From JAEYZM01 sp943372195 (lineage in GTDB: Bacteria; Bacteroidota; Bacteroidia; Sphingobacteriales; Sphingobacteriaceae), in assembly GCA_943372195.1 (NCBI GenBank), contig CALRXS010000018.1, positions 5,394-69,393 on the forward strand: DNA of 64,000 bases. The letters are read 5' to 3'. This document shows positions 53,597-61,952 of the stretch, piece after piece. Under the pieces are notes generated by a model. That model saw only the letters and a list, made by a program, of their open reading frames with translations. It searched no databases and was not told where the DNA came from. Within the stretch, counting starts at the first letter, position 1, and every line of letters starts with the position of its first letter. Position numbers and translations under genes: made by a program.

Positions 53597-54355
53597 TTAC
53601 CATTTTGCGCCCGGATGTGCACGATGTATGTGCTGCATCTCAGCTAATAAAAATCCTAAATGTTCAGAATGTACTCCTCTCTTACCACCTGTTTGCATAA
53701 ATACTTCTTGAGGTAATTCTAAATTTGCTTCCATAAATACTTCTTTCAATTTAGCATCGAAAGCAGGCTTTAATTTAGAAACATCGCAAGTGATTTTTTC
53801 TGCAATAAGTATTTGATCTGTATCATCCATCTCAAATAATTCAGCAGTGAAACGATACAATTCTTCTATTGCGTCATTTACTCTTATTTTACTTTCTTCT
53901 GTACCATCACCTAAGCGAATGATCCATTTCGATGAATGACGATAATGATATTGAATTTCTTTTAGAGACTTTGCTGCAATTGATGCTAAAGTTTCGTCGC
54001 TCGACTTTTGAAGTTCTGTGTAAAGTAACATATCAAAAGCATCGGCAAAAAACTGACGTACCATTACATATGCGAAGTCGTGATTCGGTTGTTCTACTAA
54101 TAACGTATTGAAAAATTCTCTTTCGTTACGTAAGAACGCTAAATCATCTTCTGTTCTTCCTTTACCTTCTAACTCTGCAGCGTATTGCAGTAAATTATTT
54201 GCATTACCGATTAAGTCTAATGCAATATTTGAACAGGCAATATCTTCTTCTAAAAATGGAGATTTACTACTCTGTTCCGATAATCTATGTCCGAGTATTA
54301 AATGCTGATCACCTAACCTCAATAAATATTTAAATAATGCTTCTTGTACTGTCAT
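53597..54355 (-). CDS. paaC: Phenylacetyl-CoA epoxidase subunit PaaC
   Basis: This 252-residue ferritin-like helical protein has RLGDQHLILGHRLSEQSSKSPFLEEDIACSNIALDLIG, FRNEREFFNTLLVEQPNHDFAYVMVRQFF-like segments and the C-terminal GGKRGVHSEHLGFLLAEMQHIHRAHPGAKW. PaaC is the structural partner of PaaA in the AC core. It starts three bases after paaB. Confidence 0.95.
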   Translation of the reverse strand: MTVQEALFKYLLRLGDQHLILGHRLSEQSSKSPFLEEDIACSNIALDLIGNANNLLQYAAELEGKGRTEDDLAFLRNEREFFNTLLVEQPNHDFAYVMVRQFFADAFDMLLYTELQKSSDETLASIAAKSLKEIQYHYRHSSKWIIRLGDGTEESKIRVNDAIEELYRFTAELFEMDDTDQILIAEKITCDVSKLKPAFDAKLKEVFMEANLELPQEVFMQTGGKRGVHSEHLGFLLAEMQHIHRAHPGAKW

Positions 54356-54357
54356 GA

Positions 54358-54645
54358 TTACATGTGAGTGATGCCATCAGGTACCGTGTAAAAGGTTGGA
54401 TGACGATAAACTTTATCATTTGATGGTTCGAAAAATGAAGCAATATCTTCAGGTGAAGAAGCTACAATTTCTGAGGCTGGCACTACCCAAATGTTAGTAC
54501 CTTCACTTCTTCTACAATATAAATCTCTTGCATTTTGCAAAGCCATTTCTTTGTCATGTGCATGCACAGAACCGCTGTGCTTGTGGGCTTGGCCCGGTTT
54601 ACTTTGTACAAATACTTCCCAAAGTATTCCTTGTGAATCACTCAT
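54358..54645 (-). CDS. paaB: Phenylacetyl-CoA epoxidase subunit PaaB
   Basis: The 95-residue protein has the family core WEVFVQSKPGQAHKHSGSVHAHDKEMALQNARDLYCRRSEG and IWVVPASEI. PaaB bridges PaaAC heterodimers in the epoxidase. It lies between paaA and paaC. Confidence 0.95.
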   Translation of the reverse strand: MSDSQGILWEVFVQSKPGQAHKHSGSVHAHDKEMALQNARDLYCRRSEGTNIWVVPASEIVASSPEDIASFFEPSNDKVYRHPTFYTVPDGITHM

Positions 54646-54654
54646 AATATTTAA

Positions 54655-55605
54655 TTAAGCTGCGTTAGTTTTTTGCATTTGTTTTTTGGCATAAGCATTT
54701 GCTGCTTCTCTCACCCAAGCTCCATCTTCATGTGCTTTAATTTTCGCTGCAATTCTTTCTTTGTTACACGGACCATTTCCTTTTACAACATTCCAGAATT
54801 CACTCCAATCGATAGCGCCAAAATCATATCCTTTTTTCTCATCGTTCCACTTCAAATCATTATCAGGTACTGTTAATCCGATATGCTCTGCTTGAGGCAC
54901 TGTTTGATTCACAAAACGCTGACGTAATTGATCGTTCGTTTCACGCTTGATTTTCCATTTCACTGCGTTAGCTGTGTTTGGTGATTCGTCGTCTTTCGGA
55001 CCAAACATCATCAAACTAGGCCACCACCATCTGTTGATAGCATCTTGTGCCATTGCTTTTTGTTCAGGTGTACCATTTGCTAGGGTAATCATGATTTCAT
55101 AACCCTGACGTTGGTGGAAAGATTCTTCTTTACAGATTCTCACCATTGCACGTGCATATGGTCCATAAGATGTTCTTTGCAACATCACTTGGTTCATAAT
55201 TGCTGCACCATCTACTAACCAACCAATTGCACCAATATCGGCCCAAGTTAAAGTCGGATAATTAAAAATAGATGAATATTTAGCTTTACCAGTATGTAAC
55301 TGGTCTAATAACTCTTCTCTTGAGATGCCCATTGATTCTGCAGCACTGTATAAATACAATCCGTGACCTGCTTCATCTTGTACTTTTGCCAATAATACCA
55401 TCTTACGACGTAAGCTTGGAGCTCTGGTAATCCAGTTCCCCTCTGGCATCATACCAATAATTTCTGAATGTGCGTGTTGTGAGATCTGACGAATAAGGTG
55501 CTTGCGGTATTGCTCAGGCATCCAGTCTTTCGGTTCAATCATCTCATTTTTAGCTAGTTTGTTCTCAAACCAAGCTTCTAACTCTTGTTCATTTAAATGT
55601 GACAT
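54655..55605 (-). CDS. paaA: Phenylacetyl-CoA epoxidase catalytic subunit PaaA
   Basis: This di-iron oxygenase subunit has two E-x2-H ligand motifs, DEAGH (Glu78, His81) and EESFH (Glu161, His164), in a ferritin-like fold. It epoxidises the ring of phenylacetyl-CoA. I use the ATG at 55605 (MSHLNEQELEAWF); the longer frame uses TTG and would place the start inside the -7 promoter box. Confidence 0.95.
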   Translation of the reverse strand: MSHLNEQELEAWFENKLAKNEMIEPKDWMPEQYRKHLIRQISQHAHSEIIGMMPEGNWITRAPSLRRKMVLLAKVQDEAGHGLYLYSAAESMGISREELLDQLHTGKAKYSSIFNYPTLTWADIGAIGWLVDGAAIMNQVMLQRTSYGPYARAMVRICKEESFHQRQGYEIMITLANGTPEQKAMAQDAINRWWWPSLMMFGPKDDESPNTANAVKWKIKRETNDQLRQRFVNQTVPQAEHIGLTVPDNDLKWNDEKKGYDFGAIDWSEFWNVVKGNGPCNKERIAAKIKAHEDGAWVREAANAYAKKQMQKTNAA

Positions 55606-55623
55606 AGCCTTTTTTAGTTGTGA

Positions 55624-55631
55624 CAAATTTA
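55624..55631 (-). promoter_or_regulatory. paaA -7 promoter box (TAAATTTG)
   Basis: On the minus strand TAAATTTG is an exact TAnnTTTG match, 18 bases before the paaA ATG. The 128-base divergent region with paaE presumably holds both promoters. Confidence 0.55.
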
Positions 55632-55753
55632 TAAAAATATTGCATTCTATAAAGTTTTTAAGCTTATACAGAATCAGTCAAAAAACAAATGTGAGCGCGC
55701 ATTGTTCCAAAACCAATCTTATTTTTATTTTTACGTCCTGAAATAAACAAACA

Positions 55754-56818
55754 ATGGCAAAATTCCATCAATTAAAAGTTGCTGATATTAGAAAAGAAAC
55801 GGCAGACTGTGTTAGCGTAGCATTTGAAATACCTGAAAATTTAAAAGCTGAATACCAATACGTTCAAGGTCAATATGTAACGATTAAAATGAATCATTCT
55901 GGCGAAGAAATTCGTAGATCATATTCATTATGCAGTAGCCCTATTGCTGATCAAGATTTTAGAATCGCAGCTAAAAAAGTGAAAGATGGTAGAATGTCTG
56001 TTTATTTAAACGATACTTTAAAGGTTGGCGATGTTCTAGAAGTAATGAGTCCGATGGGCAATTTCTACAACCTCACATCTGAAGAAAATAAAAACATTGT
56101 TTTATTCGCAGGTGGCTCTGGTATTACACCAATGCTTTCAATTGTTAAAACATTATTGAAATCTCAGCCATCGGCAAGCTTAACTTTGTTCTATGGTAAC
56201 CAAAATGAAGCATCAATAATTTTTAATACTGAACTTACTCAATTAGCAAATACACATGCTAATTTTAAATTATATAATATTCTGGATGATGCGAATGTCA
56301 ATACAGCTGATCTTTACAAAGGCTTAATTACTAAAGAAAAAGTTTTGGCATTGATTGAAAATCATGTGGGATTGAATTTAGATAATGAGTTTTTCATATG
56401 CGGACCTACACCAATGATGAAAAATGTTGAGGAGTCATTATTGAATTTAAAAATTGCAAAAGAGAAAATTCATTTAGAATATTTCACTGCGAGTTTAGAA
56501 GCTGCTGAAGAAACTGTTCAAGCTACAGGTGATAAAGTAGTTGCACAAGTAACTGTTTTATTAGACGGTGATGAAACAACATTTGAGCTAGCATCTGATG
56601 GTAAGAATATTTTAGATGCAGCGATGGATAATGATTTAGATGTACCCTTCTCATGTAAAGGTGCTGTGTGCTGTACTTGCAGAGCTAAGGTTCTTGAAGG
56701 TAAAGTTCACATGAAAGCAAACTATGCTTTAACAGAAGAAGAAGTAGCTGAAGGATTTATTTTAACTTGCCAAGCACATCCGTTGACAGCGAAGGTGGTG
56801 GTTGATTATGACGTATAG
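55754..56818 (+). CDS. paaE: Phenylacetyl-CoA epoxidase reductase PaaE
   Basis: The 354-residue protein has an FAD domain (RRSYSLCSSP), an NAD(P)H domain (LFAGGSGITPMLSI and ICGPTPMMKNVEESL) and a C-terminal plant-type 2Fe-2S domain with Cys301, Cys306, Cys309 and Cys339. It passes electrons from NADPH to PaaA. It is transcribed away from paaABCD, in contrast to the single paaABCDE unit of E. coli. Confidence 0.95.
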   Translation: MAKFHQLKVADIRKETADCVSVAFEIPENLKAEYQYVQGQYVTIKMNHSGEEIRRSYSLCSSPIADQDFRIAAKKVKDGRMSVYLNDTLKVGDVLEVMSPMGNFYNLTSEENKNIVLFAGGSGITPMLSIVKTLLKSQPSASLTLFYGNQNEASIIFNTELTQLANTHANFKLYNILDDANVNTADLYKGLITKEKVLALIENHVGLNLDNEFFICGPTPMMKNVEESLLNLKIAKEKIHLEYFTASLEAAEETVQATGDKVVAQVTVLLDGDETTFELASDGKNILDAAMDNDLDVPFSCKGAVCCTCRAKVLEGKVHMKANYALTEEEVAEGFILTCQAHPLTAKVVVDYDV

Positions 56819-56820
56819 TA

Positions 56821-56856
56821 CGTATTCAGTATTACGTATTCCGTATTACGATGTGC
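56821..56856. repeat. Heptad tract, CGGAATA family (inverted orientation)
   Basis: CGTATTC, AGTATTA, CGTATTC, CGTATTA and then the anchor CGATGTGC. It begins just after the paaE stop and forms an inverted pair with 56901-56936. Confidence 0.85.
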
Positions 56857-56900
56857 TAAACAAAACTATTATCAAAATATTGTGAATATTTTAAATTAAC

Positions 56901-56936
56901 GTACATCGGAATACGGTGTACGGAATACTGAATACG
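56901..56936. repeat. Heptad tract, CGGAATA family
   Basis: Anchor GTACAT, then CGGAATA, CGGTGTA, CGGAATA, CTGAATA and CG, ending four bases before the SDR start codon. Confidence 0.87.
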
Positions 56937-56939
56937 TAA

Positions 56940-57647
56940 ATGAATATAATCATCACAGGCGCCTCATCAGGCATAGGTTTCGAAGCAGCATTAGAATTAG
57001 TTAAAGATTCTAATAATACAGTGTTGGCTATTGCGCGTTCTGTAGAAAAGTTAAAAACATTAAATAAAATCGCAAAAGATTTAAATCCGGAAGCGAAATT
57101 ATTACCTGTGCAATTTGACATTGTAGAAGGTGTGTATGACGAGGGATTAATTCCTTTTTTGAATCATCATTTAACAGGTCCGATCGACATCTTAATCAAC
57201 AACGCCGGTGTCTTAATCAACAAACCATTTTCAGAGCAAACAGATGAAGACTGGATGCAGATGTTTCAGACAAATGTGATGGGACATGTGCGTATGATAC
57301 GAGCATTATTACCTTATTTCAATAAGCCTTCACATATAGTAAACATTGGTAGTATGGGCGGATATATGGGATCATCTAAGTACAACGGATTGGTATCATA
57401 CTCAGCATCAAAAGCTGCATTACATACTATCACCGAATGTCTCGCTGAAGAGTTTAAAGAATTAGGAATTTCAGTAAATGCATTAGCATTAGGTTCAGCT
57501 CAAACAGAAATGTTAGAGCAAGCTTTCCCCGGGTATCAATCACCCGTAATGGCCTTTGAAATGGGCAAGTATGTGGCAGACTTCTCACTCACAGGAAATA
57601 CAATTTTTAATGGTAAAGTGTTACCAGTAGCGAAGAACACTATTTAG
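56940..57647 (+). CDS. Short-chain dehydrogenase/reductase
   Basis: This 235-residue classical SDR has TGASSGIGFEAA, NNAGVL, Ser in NIGSMGGYMGSS and the active-site YSASK. It is downstream of paaE but separated by two heptad tracts, so co-transcription is uncertain. Substrate is unknown. Confidence 0.87.
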   Translation: MNIIITGASSGIGFEAALELVKDSNNTVLAIARSVEKLKTLNKIAKDLNPEAKLLPVQFDIVEGVYDEGLIPFLNHHLTGPIDILINNAGVLINKPFSEQTDEDWMQMFQTNVMGHVRMIRALLPYFNKPSHIVNIGSMGGYMGSSKYNGLVSYSASKAALHTITECLAEEFKELGISVNALALGSAQTEMLEQAFPGYQSPVMAFEMGKYVADFSLTGNTIFNGKVLPVAKNTI

Positions 57648-57653
57648 TTAAAA

Positions 57654-57675
57654 GTAGCTAGTAGCTAGTAGCTAG
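57654..57675. repeat. Heptad tract, exactly three GTAGCTA
   Basis: Three perfect GTAGCTA units plus G lie between the convergent SDR and esterase genes, identical to 10096 and 21880. Confidence 0.9.
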
Positions 57676-57683
57676 ATTTGGAA

Positions 57684-58937
57684 TCAATTTCTTTTAATAA
57701 TTGTTTTGAATATTTTATTCGTAGTTAAATTTCTAATCTGTAATAAATATATTCCGGGTATTAATTCAGCTTCTACAATACCACTATTATTCATTTCTTT
57801 ATAGACTAGATTTCCATAACTATTATATATAGTTAATTCAGAAGAACTTCTAATTCCCTCAATAATAAATTTATTATCAAAAGGATTAGGATAAATGTTA
57901 ACACCATTTTCAAAATAATTTTCATTGACACTTACAGGTAATGAGCAATTAGATGCGATTGAGTCAGTTGTAGAAAAACTTGTACATGAATTACAAAAAA
58001 TACTTTTAAAAAAACAACTTGCTCTACTTGCTCTAAACTCACTACTTGAATTTCTGAAAATCCCGTGTTCACCCAACATATCTACAGTTAGTTCAGAGCA
58101 AATATTATTTAAAATCAATTGATTGTGTATAGCTCTAGAGCCATTTAATGTGTAATGAATAAAAGAGCTATCGGCATTAATTAATACTGTAGTATCTAAT
58201 TCACCATGAAATGAAATTGTTGGAATCATTTCATCTAAATCAATTTCAGTTGCAGTTACTCCGCCCCAATTATTAAAAATTCCCTTAATAGAATAAGTGT
58301 TTGTCAAATTATTTCCTGAGGTATAAATACTTCCTAGTTCTGAACCTACACTTGTGTTGTTATACAATAATGAAATACTATCAAGTTCTAATTGATCTGC
58401 ATATACCATTCCTAATGCTAGCAAAGAACCAGCGCTTTGTCCGCCTACAAATATCCAATTAGTATCTACCCTTATATTATTAGCACTATTCACTATATAT
58501 CTTAAAGCAGCGTGTCCGTCTTGAATAGCTCTATACCTAGCTTTAAATTGACCATACTCAGTGAAATCATACCCTAATCGATAATTTAAAGTAGCACAAA
58601 CAAAACCTCTTCTAGCTAGATGAATACATAAATCTTTTATATCACCAGATTGCTTATCTCCCGAAACAAATCCTCCTCCGTGAAATAAAATTATTAAAGG
58701 TCGCTTTAATGAAGAGTCAATATTTAAATTCGGATAGTAAACATCCATCCTCAAAGCGTAATTATTCCCTAAATAATCGATTGCTGTTCCATATTGAATA
58801 TTCGCTCCTACAGAAATTTCTATTGAGTCAAAGTATGGAACTTCAGTATATCTTGAATCATTGGTACAATACTGAGCATAGGTATTTCTGATGCATGAGA
58901 AAAATAAAATTGCAAGAATTAGTATTTTAATTTTCAT
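57684..58937 (-). CDS. Secreted alpha/beta-hydrolase esterase with type IX sorting domain
   Basis: The 417-residue protein has a signal peptide and an esterase/lipase fold with HGGG (86-89) and the nucleophile elbow GGQSAG (Ser168). A candidate acid lies in FHGELDTTV and a His in GEHGIF. The C-terminus (about 340-417, NIYPNPFDNKFIIEG to FKTIIKRN) is a type IX sorting domain, so it is likely cell-surface or secreted. The carboxylesterase call rests on motifs; the substrate is unknown. Confidence 0.87.
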   Translation of the reverse strand: MKIKILILAILFFSCIRNTYAQYCTNDSRYTEVPYFDSIEISVGANIQYGTAIDYLGNNYALRMDVYYPNLNIDSSLKRPLIILFHGGGFVSGDKQSGDIKDLCIHLARRGFVCATLNYRLGYDFTEYGQFKARYRAIQDGHAALRYIVNSANNIRVDTNWIFVGGQSAGSLLALGMVYADQLELDSISLLYNNTSVGSELGSIYTSGNNLTNTYSIKGIFNNWGGVTATEIDLDEMIPTISFHGELDTTVLINADSSFIHYTLNGSRAIHNQLILNNICSELTVDMLGEHGIFRNSSSEFRASRASCFFKSIFCNSCTSFSTTDSIASNCSLPVSVNENYFENGVNIYPNPFDNKFIIEGIRSSSELTIYNSYGNLVYKEMNNSGIVEAELIPGIYLLQIRNLTTNKIFKTIIKRN

Positions 58938-58998
58938 CTTAAATCAAATCTAATAAATTGAACAAATTCTTTTTTAGACAATCTCAAATTTCTTGAAT

Positions 58999-59028
58999 CG
59001 GAATACTGAATACGGAATACTAAATACG
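58999..59028. repeat. Heptad tract, CGGAATA family
   Basis: CGGAATA, CTGAATA, CGGAATA, CTAAATA and CG lie directly before the end of the flavin reductase gene at 59031. Confidence 0.87.
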
Positions 59029-59030
59029 AT

Positions 59031-59894
59031 TTATCTGCCTGCTTCAAGCACCTTCCAAGCCTCCTCCACATTCCCTTCACTCAATAAATCTTTCGCTAAT
59101 GAATGTTTTTCTTCTTCAGTCATAAAAGCATATTTACTTTTTATTTCTGCTAGAGTATGCTCATCGTATTGTGGCATGTGTTCAACATTACCTAATTGAC
59201 CTAAATTATTCCCAGTTAAAATTTTAGAATGACGTATATGTTCTGGCAAAGCATCGACACCAATACCCATGGTTGTTAAAGGCTTTGCTACTTTGAATAA
59301 AGATTCTGCAATCACTCTTGAATACCAATCGCCACCCAAACGTGCAACATGATCCATTTTCAATTGATCAATTTTGCCATCATCTGCTAAAACATCTTCT
59401 GAAATATGCATCGCAATAACTTCTGCTAAAACTAAATTACCAGCACCTGGAGTTTCTGCTAATGCAATGACATCACGCACTATACATTCGAATTGAACTG
59501 GTGATTCTTTTACTCTTGGTGGTTTTACAAAATCTGATTTCAACTCTGTAAATCCGGCTTTTACAAATTCATTCACACCCTTCGGATAATCGGTACTAGA
59601 TAAAGAAGTTTGTTGTACCATTGCATAATTAACTATGTTGATAGTACATTCTTTTACTTGTAATACATTATCAAGTGTATGCTTAGTAGTATTATCTCTT
59701 ACTCTTCGAGCAGGTGAGAATATTAAGATTGGTGGGTTCGAACTAAATAAATTGAAGAAAGAAAACGGACTTAAGTTTACATTGCCTTCAGTGTCTACAG
59801 TACTAACAAATGCAATAGGTCTGGGCGCAACAGCATATTGCAAAAACATTTGAATTTGCTGTGGACTTAAGTCTTTGATGTTTAGTGTTAGCAT
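59031..59894 (-). CDS. Flavin reductase family (FMN-binding split-barrel) protein
   Basis: The 287-residue protein has the split-barrel core PRPIAFVSTVDTEGNVNLSPFSFFNLFSSNPPILIFSPARR and GAGNLVLAEVIAMHISEDV. Members bind FMN and reduce flavin or act as small oxidoreductases. Its closeness to the fumarylacetoacetase and homogentisate genes suggests a link with aromatic catabolism, but no specific reaction can be assigned. Confidence 0.85.
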   Translation of the reverse strand: MLTLNIKDLSPQQIQMFLQYAVAPRPIAFVSTVDTEGNVNLSPFSFFNLFSSNPPILIFSPARRVRDNTTKHTLDNVLQVKECTINIVNYAMVQQTSLSSTDYPKGVNEFVKAGFTELKSDFVKPPRVKESPVQFECIVRDVIALAETPGAGNLVLAEVIAMHISEDVLADDGKIDQLKMDHVARLGGDWYSRVIAESLFKVAKPLTTMGIGVDALPEHIRHSKILTGNNLGQLGNVEHMPQYDEHTLAEIKSKYAFMTEEEKHSLAKDLLSEGNVEEAWKVLEAGR

Positions 59895-59974
59895 GAAATA
59901 TTCGTTTATTCAAATGTATGAAAATTTACTTAGCTTAATAAATTGCTAAAGATTAATCAAAGAAATTAATTTTT

Positions 59975-60095
59975 ATAAATATCGCTGATAAATCAGCGAG
60001 TTGCAATTTATTTATTATATCGCTGATAAATCAGCGAGGCTACAATTAAATCGCAATCGTAAAAAATACTAGGCGATAAATCGCCTAGGGGCTTT
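59975..60095. repeat. Three palindromes downstream of the RAYT gene
   Basis: TCGCTGAT-AA-ATCAGCGA occurs twice (59982-59999 and 60020-60037), and CTAGGCGAT-AA-ATCGCCTAG lies at 60069-60088. The second copy with its flank (GAGGCTACAATT) matches 2781-2812 on the other strand almost base for base. Confidence 0.88.
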
Positions 60096-60542
60096 TCAGA
60101 TATTATAATTTTTTGCTTTATTTTTAATGTAATCTATTACTTTTTGGTGATGATAAATATTTTTAATTATTATTTCATAAAAATTATCTTGCCATTGAAA
60201 TTTTGAATTTGATTTTCGAATTTGAAATGCAGATTTAGCTTTTAATACCCTAATACAATCGCTAGGGTATTTATAAACCTTAAGATTTGATTCAATAGGC
60301 TTTTTGAACTCTAATATTAAATGCACATGATCTGGCATGATACAATATGTACTAATAGTTACATTAGAGTCTTGAGAATTTATCTCCTTTATACAATCAT
60401 CAACTATTAAACCTAACTGATTTAAGTTCATTATTTTAGAACGAACTTCGCCTAATTTTTTTTGTTTATTTAAAACATTAAAGGTTATAAAATAAGAAGC
60501 TTCTTTTTTATAGTCCCACCACACTGCTCTCTTCACTATCAT
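60096..60542 (-). CDS. REP-associated tyrosine (RAYT/Y1 HUH) transposase
   Basis: This 148-residue single-domain protein has the HUH motif in CIMPDHVHLILEF (His72, His74) and an N-terminal strand SYFITFNVLN. The C-terminal segment (WQDNFYEIIIKNIYHHQKVIDYIKNKAKNY) has candidate nucleophile tyrosines. This layout is typical of TnpA-REP/RAYT proteins, which nick and join palindromic REP hairpins. It is intact and flanked on both sides by palindromes, so it may be the source of the dispersed palindromes in this window. Confidence 0.9.
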   Translation of the reverse strand: MIVKRAVWWDYKKEASYFITFNVLNKQKKLGEVRSKIMNLNQLGLIVDDCIKEINSQDSNVTISTYCIMPDHVHLILEFKKPIESNLKVYKYPSDCIRVLKAKSAFQIRKSNSKFQWQDNFYEIIIKNIYHHQKVIDYIKNKAKNYNI

Positions 60543-60594
60543 AAAAAATAATCTTGTGTATTTTTACGATAAAAAATAAAGAAAGGTTACTATC

Positions 60595-60675
60595 TGAAAA
60601 GCAAAAGGCCGATTTATCGGCCTTTTCAATATACATCAGGTTACATTTGTAACCCCGTCAATTTATTGACGGTCT
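60595..60675. repeat. Three palindromes upstream of the RAYT gene
   Basis: AAAAGGCCGAT-TT-ATCGGCCTTTT (60603-60626), GGTTACA-TT-TGTAACC (60639-60654) and CCGTCAAT-TT-ATTGACGG (60655-60672) lie end to end. The first can serve as a bidirectional terminator. All keep the short TT loop seen in the other copies as AA or TT. Confidence 0.88.
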
Positions 60676-60677
60676 TT

Positions 60678-61676
60678 TTATGATTTCTTCATTTTCAATA
60701 ACGAAAAATCTGTATCAACCTTTCTTATAGTATTACTTAATCGGCCAAGACCGGTGATCTCCATTTCAACCACATCTCCATTCTGCAACCATTGTGGTTT
60801 GAAACTTTTATCGTTTAATAAACCTGTACCGTTTAATTCTAAGAAACATCCTGTACCAACAGTTCCCGAACCGATTACATCACCCGGTAAAATATCTACA
60901 CCATATGCACAACGCTCAATGATTTCAGCGAATGTCCAGTCCATATCTGCCACATTACCCGAAGAAACCTCTACCCCATTTACCCAACACTTCATATCTA
61001 AATTGAAATTCTTACCAGTATGGTTTTCTTTCGCTGGCACTAAATATTGTTGAAGTTCATCTGGTGTAACCATCCATGGACCAATAACTGTTGAGAAGTC
61101 TTTGCCTTTAGCTGGACCTAAATTCAACAACATTTCTTCCATTTGTAAAGTTCTTGCACTCATGTCGTTCATGATCATGTAACCAGCGATATAATCATCA
61201 GCTTCAGAAGCTTTGATGTTTCTACCTTTTTTACCGATAACTACAGCAACCTCTAATTCGAAATCTAATTTTTCGAAATGATCGGGCATGCATTCGATTT
61301 CACCCGGACCTTGAACTGCGTTGTGGTTGGTGAAGTAAAAGATAGGGTATTGATCGAATTCAGGAATCATATCTACTCCACGATTTCTACGTGCAGAGGC
61401 AACGTGCTGACGAAATGCATATCCATCTCTACATGATGTAGGATGAGGAACTGGTGCTAATATCTCGAAAAATACTTCTTCTCTTGCCATTATATTGCCA
61501 GCTTTAATTCCATCATTTACCTTATGTGCACGTTCCATTAATTCAACGCCGCCCCATAAAAATTCTGACATGGTATGTGGTATTAACTTATCTACCGAAT
61601 GTAAATTGTAGATATGTCCGTTTATAAAAACGCCTAACTTCTCTTGGTTTTCAGTCTTGTAGGAAACTAATTTCAT
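60678..61676 (-). CDS. Fumarylacetoacetate hydrolase family protein
   Basis: The 332-residue protein has an FAH catalytic domain with metal-binding acids (EKLDFELEVAVVIGKKGRNI), GYMIMNDMSARTLQ and GPAKGKDFSTVIGPWMVTPDEL, and PGDVIGSGTVGTGC. With homogentisate dioxygenase divergent from it, the likely reaction is cleavage of fumarylacetoacetate to fumarate and acetoacetate. No maleylacetoacetate isomerase is visible in the window. Confidence 0.88.
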   Translation of the reverse strand: MKLVSYKTENQEKLGVFINGHIYNLHSVDKLIPHTMSEFLWGGVELMERAHKVNDGIKAGNIMAREEVFFEILAPVPHPTSCRDGYAFRQHVASARRNRGVDMIPEFDQYPIFYFTNHNAVQGPGEIECMPDHFEKLDFELEVAVVIGKKGRNIKASEADDYIAGYMIMNDMSARTLQMEEMLLNLGPAKGKDFSTVIGPWMVTPDELQQYLVPAKENHTGKNFNLDMKCWVNGVEVSSGNVADMDWTFAEIIERCAYGVDILPGDVIGSGTVGTGCFLELNGTGLLNDKSFKPQWLQNGDVVEMEITGLGRLSNTIRKVDTDFSLLKMKKS

Positions 61677-61693
61677 GGTCTATAGTATTTGTT

Positions 61694-61701
61694 CAAAACT
61701 A
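61694..61701 (-). promoter_or_regulatory. -7 promoter box (TAGTTTTG) of the FAH gene
   Basis: On the minus strand TAGTTTTG fits TAnnTTTG and lies 17 bases before the ATG at 61676. No -33 element at ideal spacing was found. Confidence 0.45.
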
Positions 61702-61767
61702 ATAAAATATTACTTATGCCATAATCAATTTGATTAAATTAAAAATCAAGCTATCTTAGCATCATAA

Positions 61768-61872
61768 ATGAAATTAGACTTCAACCAAATAGAGTACACA
61801 TCCGCAGAAATAAAGCAAGCCTTTTTAGCGCGCTTATTATCGAAGATTGTATTCGCCCAATATTCTTTCTAA
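61768..61872 (+). other. 34-codon open reading frame in the FAH-hmgA spacer
   Basis: An ATG opens a short frame (starting MKLDFNQIEYTSAEIKQAFL) with normal-looking residue usage that stops at TAA. It could be a small protein or the remnant of a decayed gene. I see no homology clue and no clear ribosome-binding site. Confidence 0.2.
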
Positions 61873-61952
61873 ACAACCCTTTCTGAGAGTTTTAACTCTT
61901 CATTTTCAATTATTTTTATTAAATTTCGTTCCAATTATTTATTTTATTAGAT

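Noticed and set aside
53593..53622. Upstream start for paaD at 53622
   Set aside because: It would add ten residues encoded inside paaC; the ATG at 53592 gives the family's usual N-terminus.
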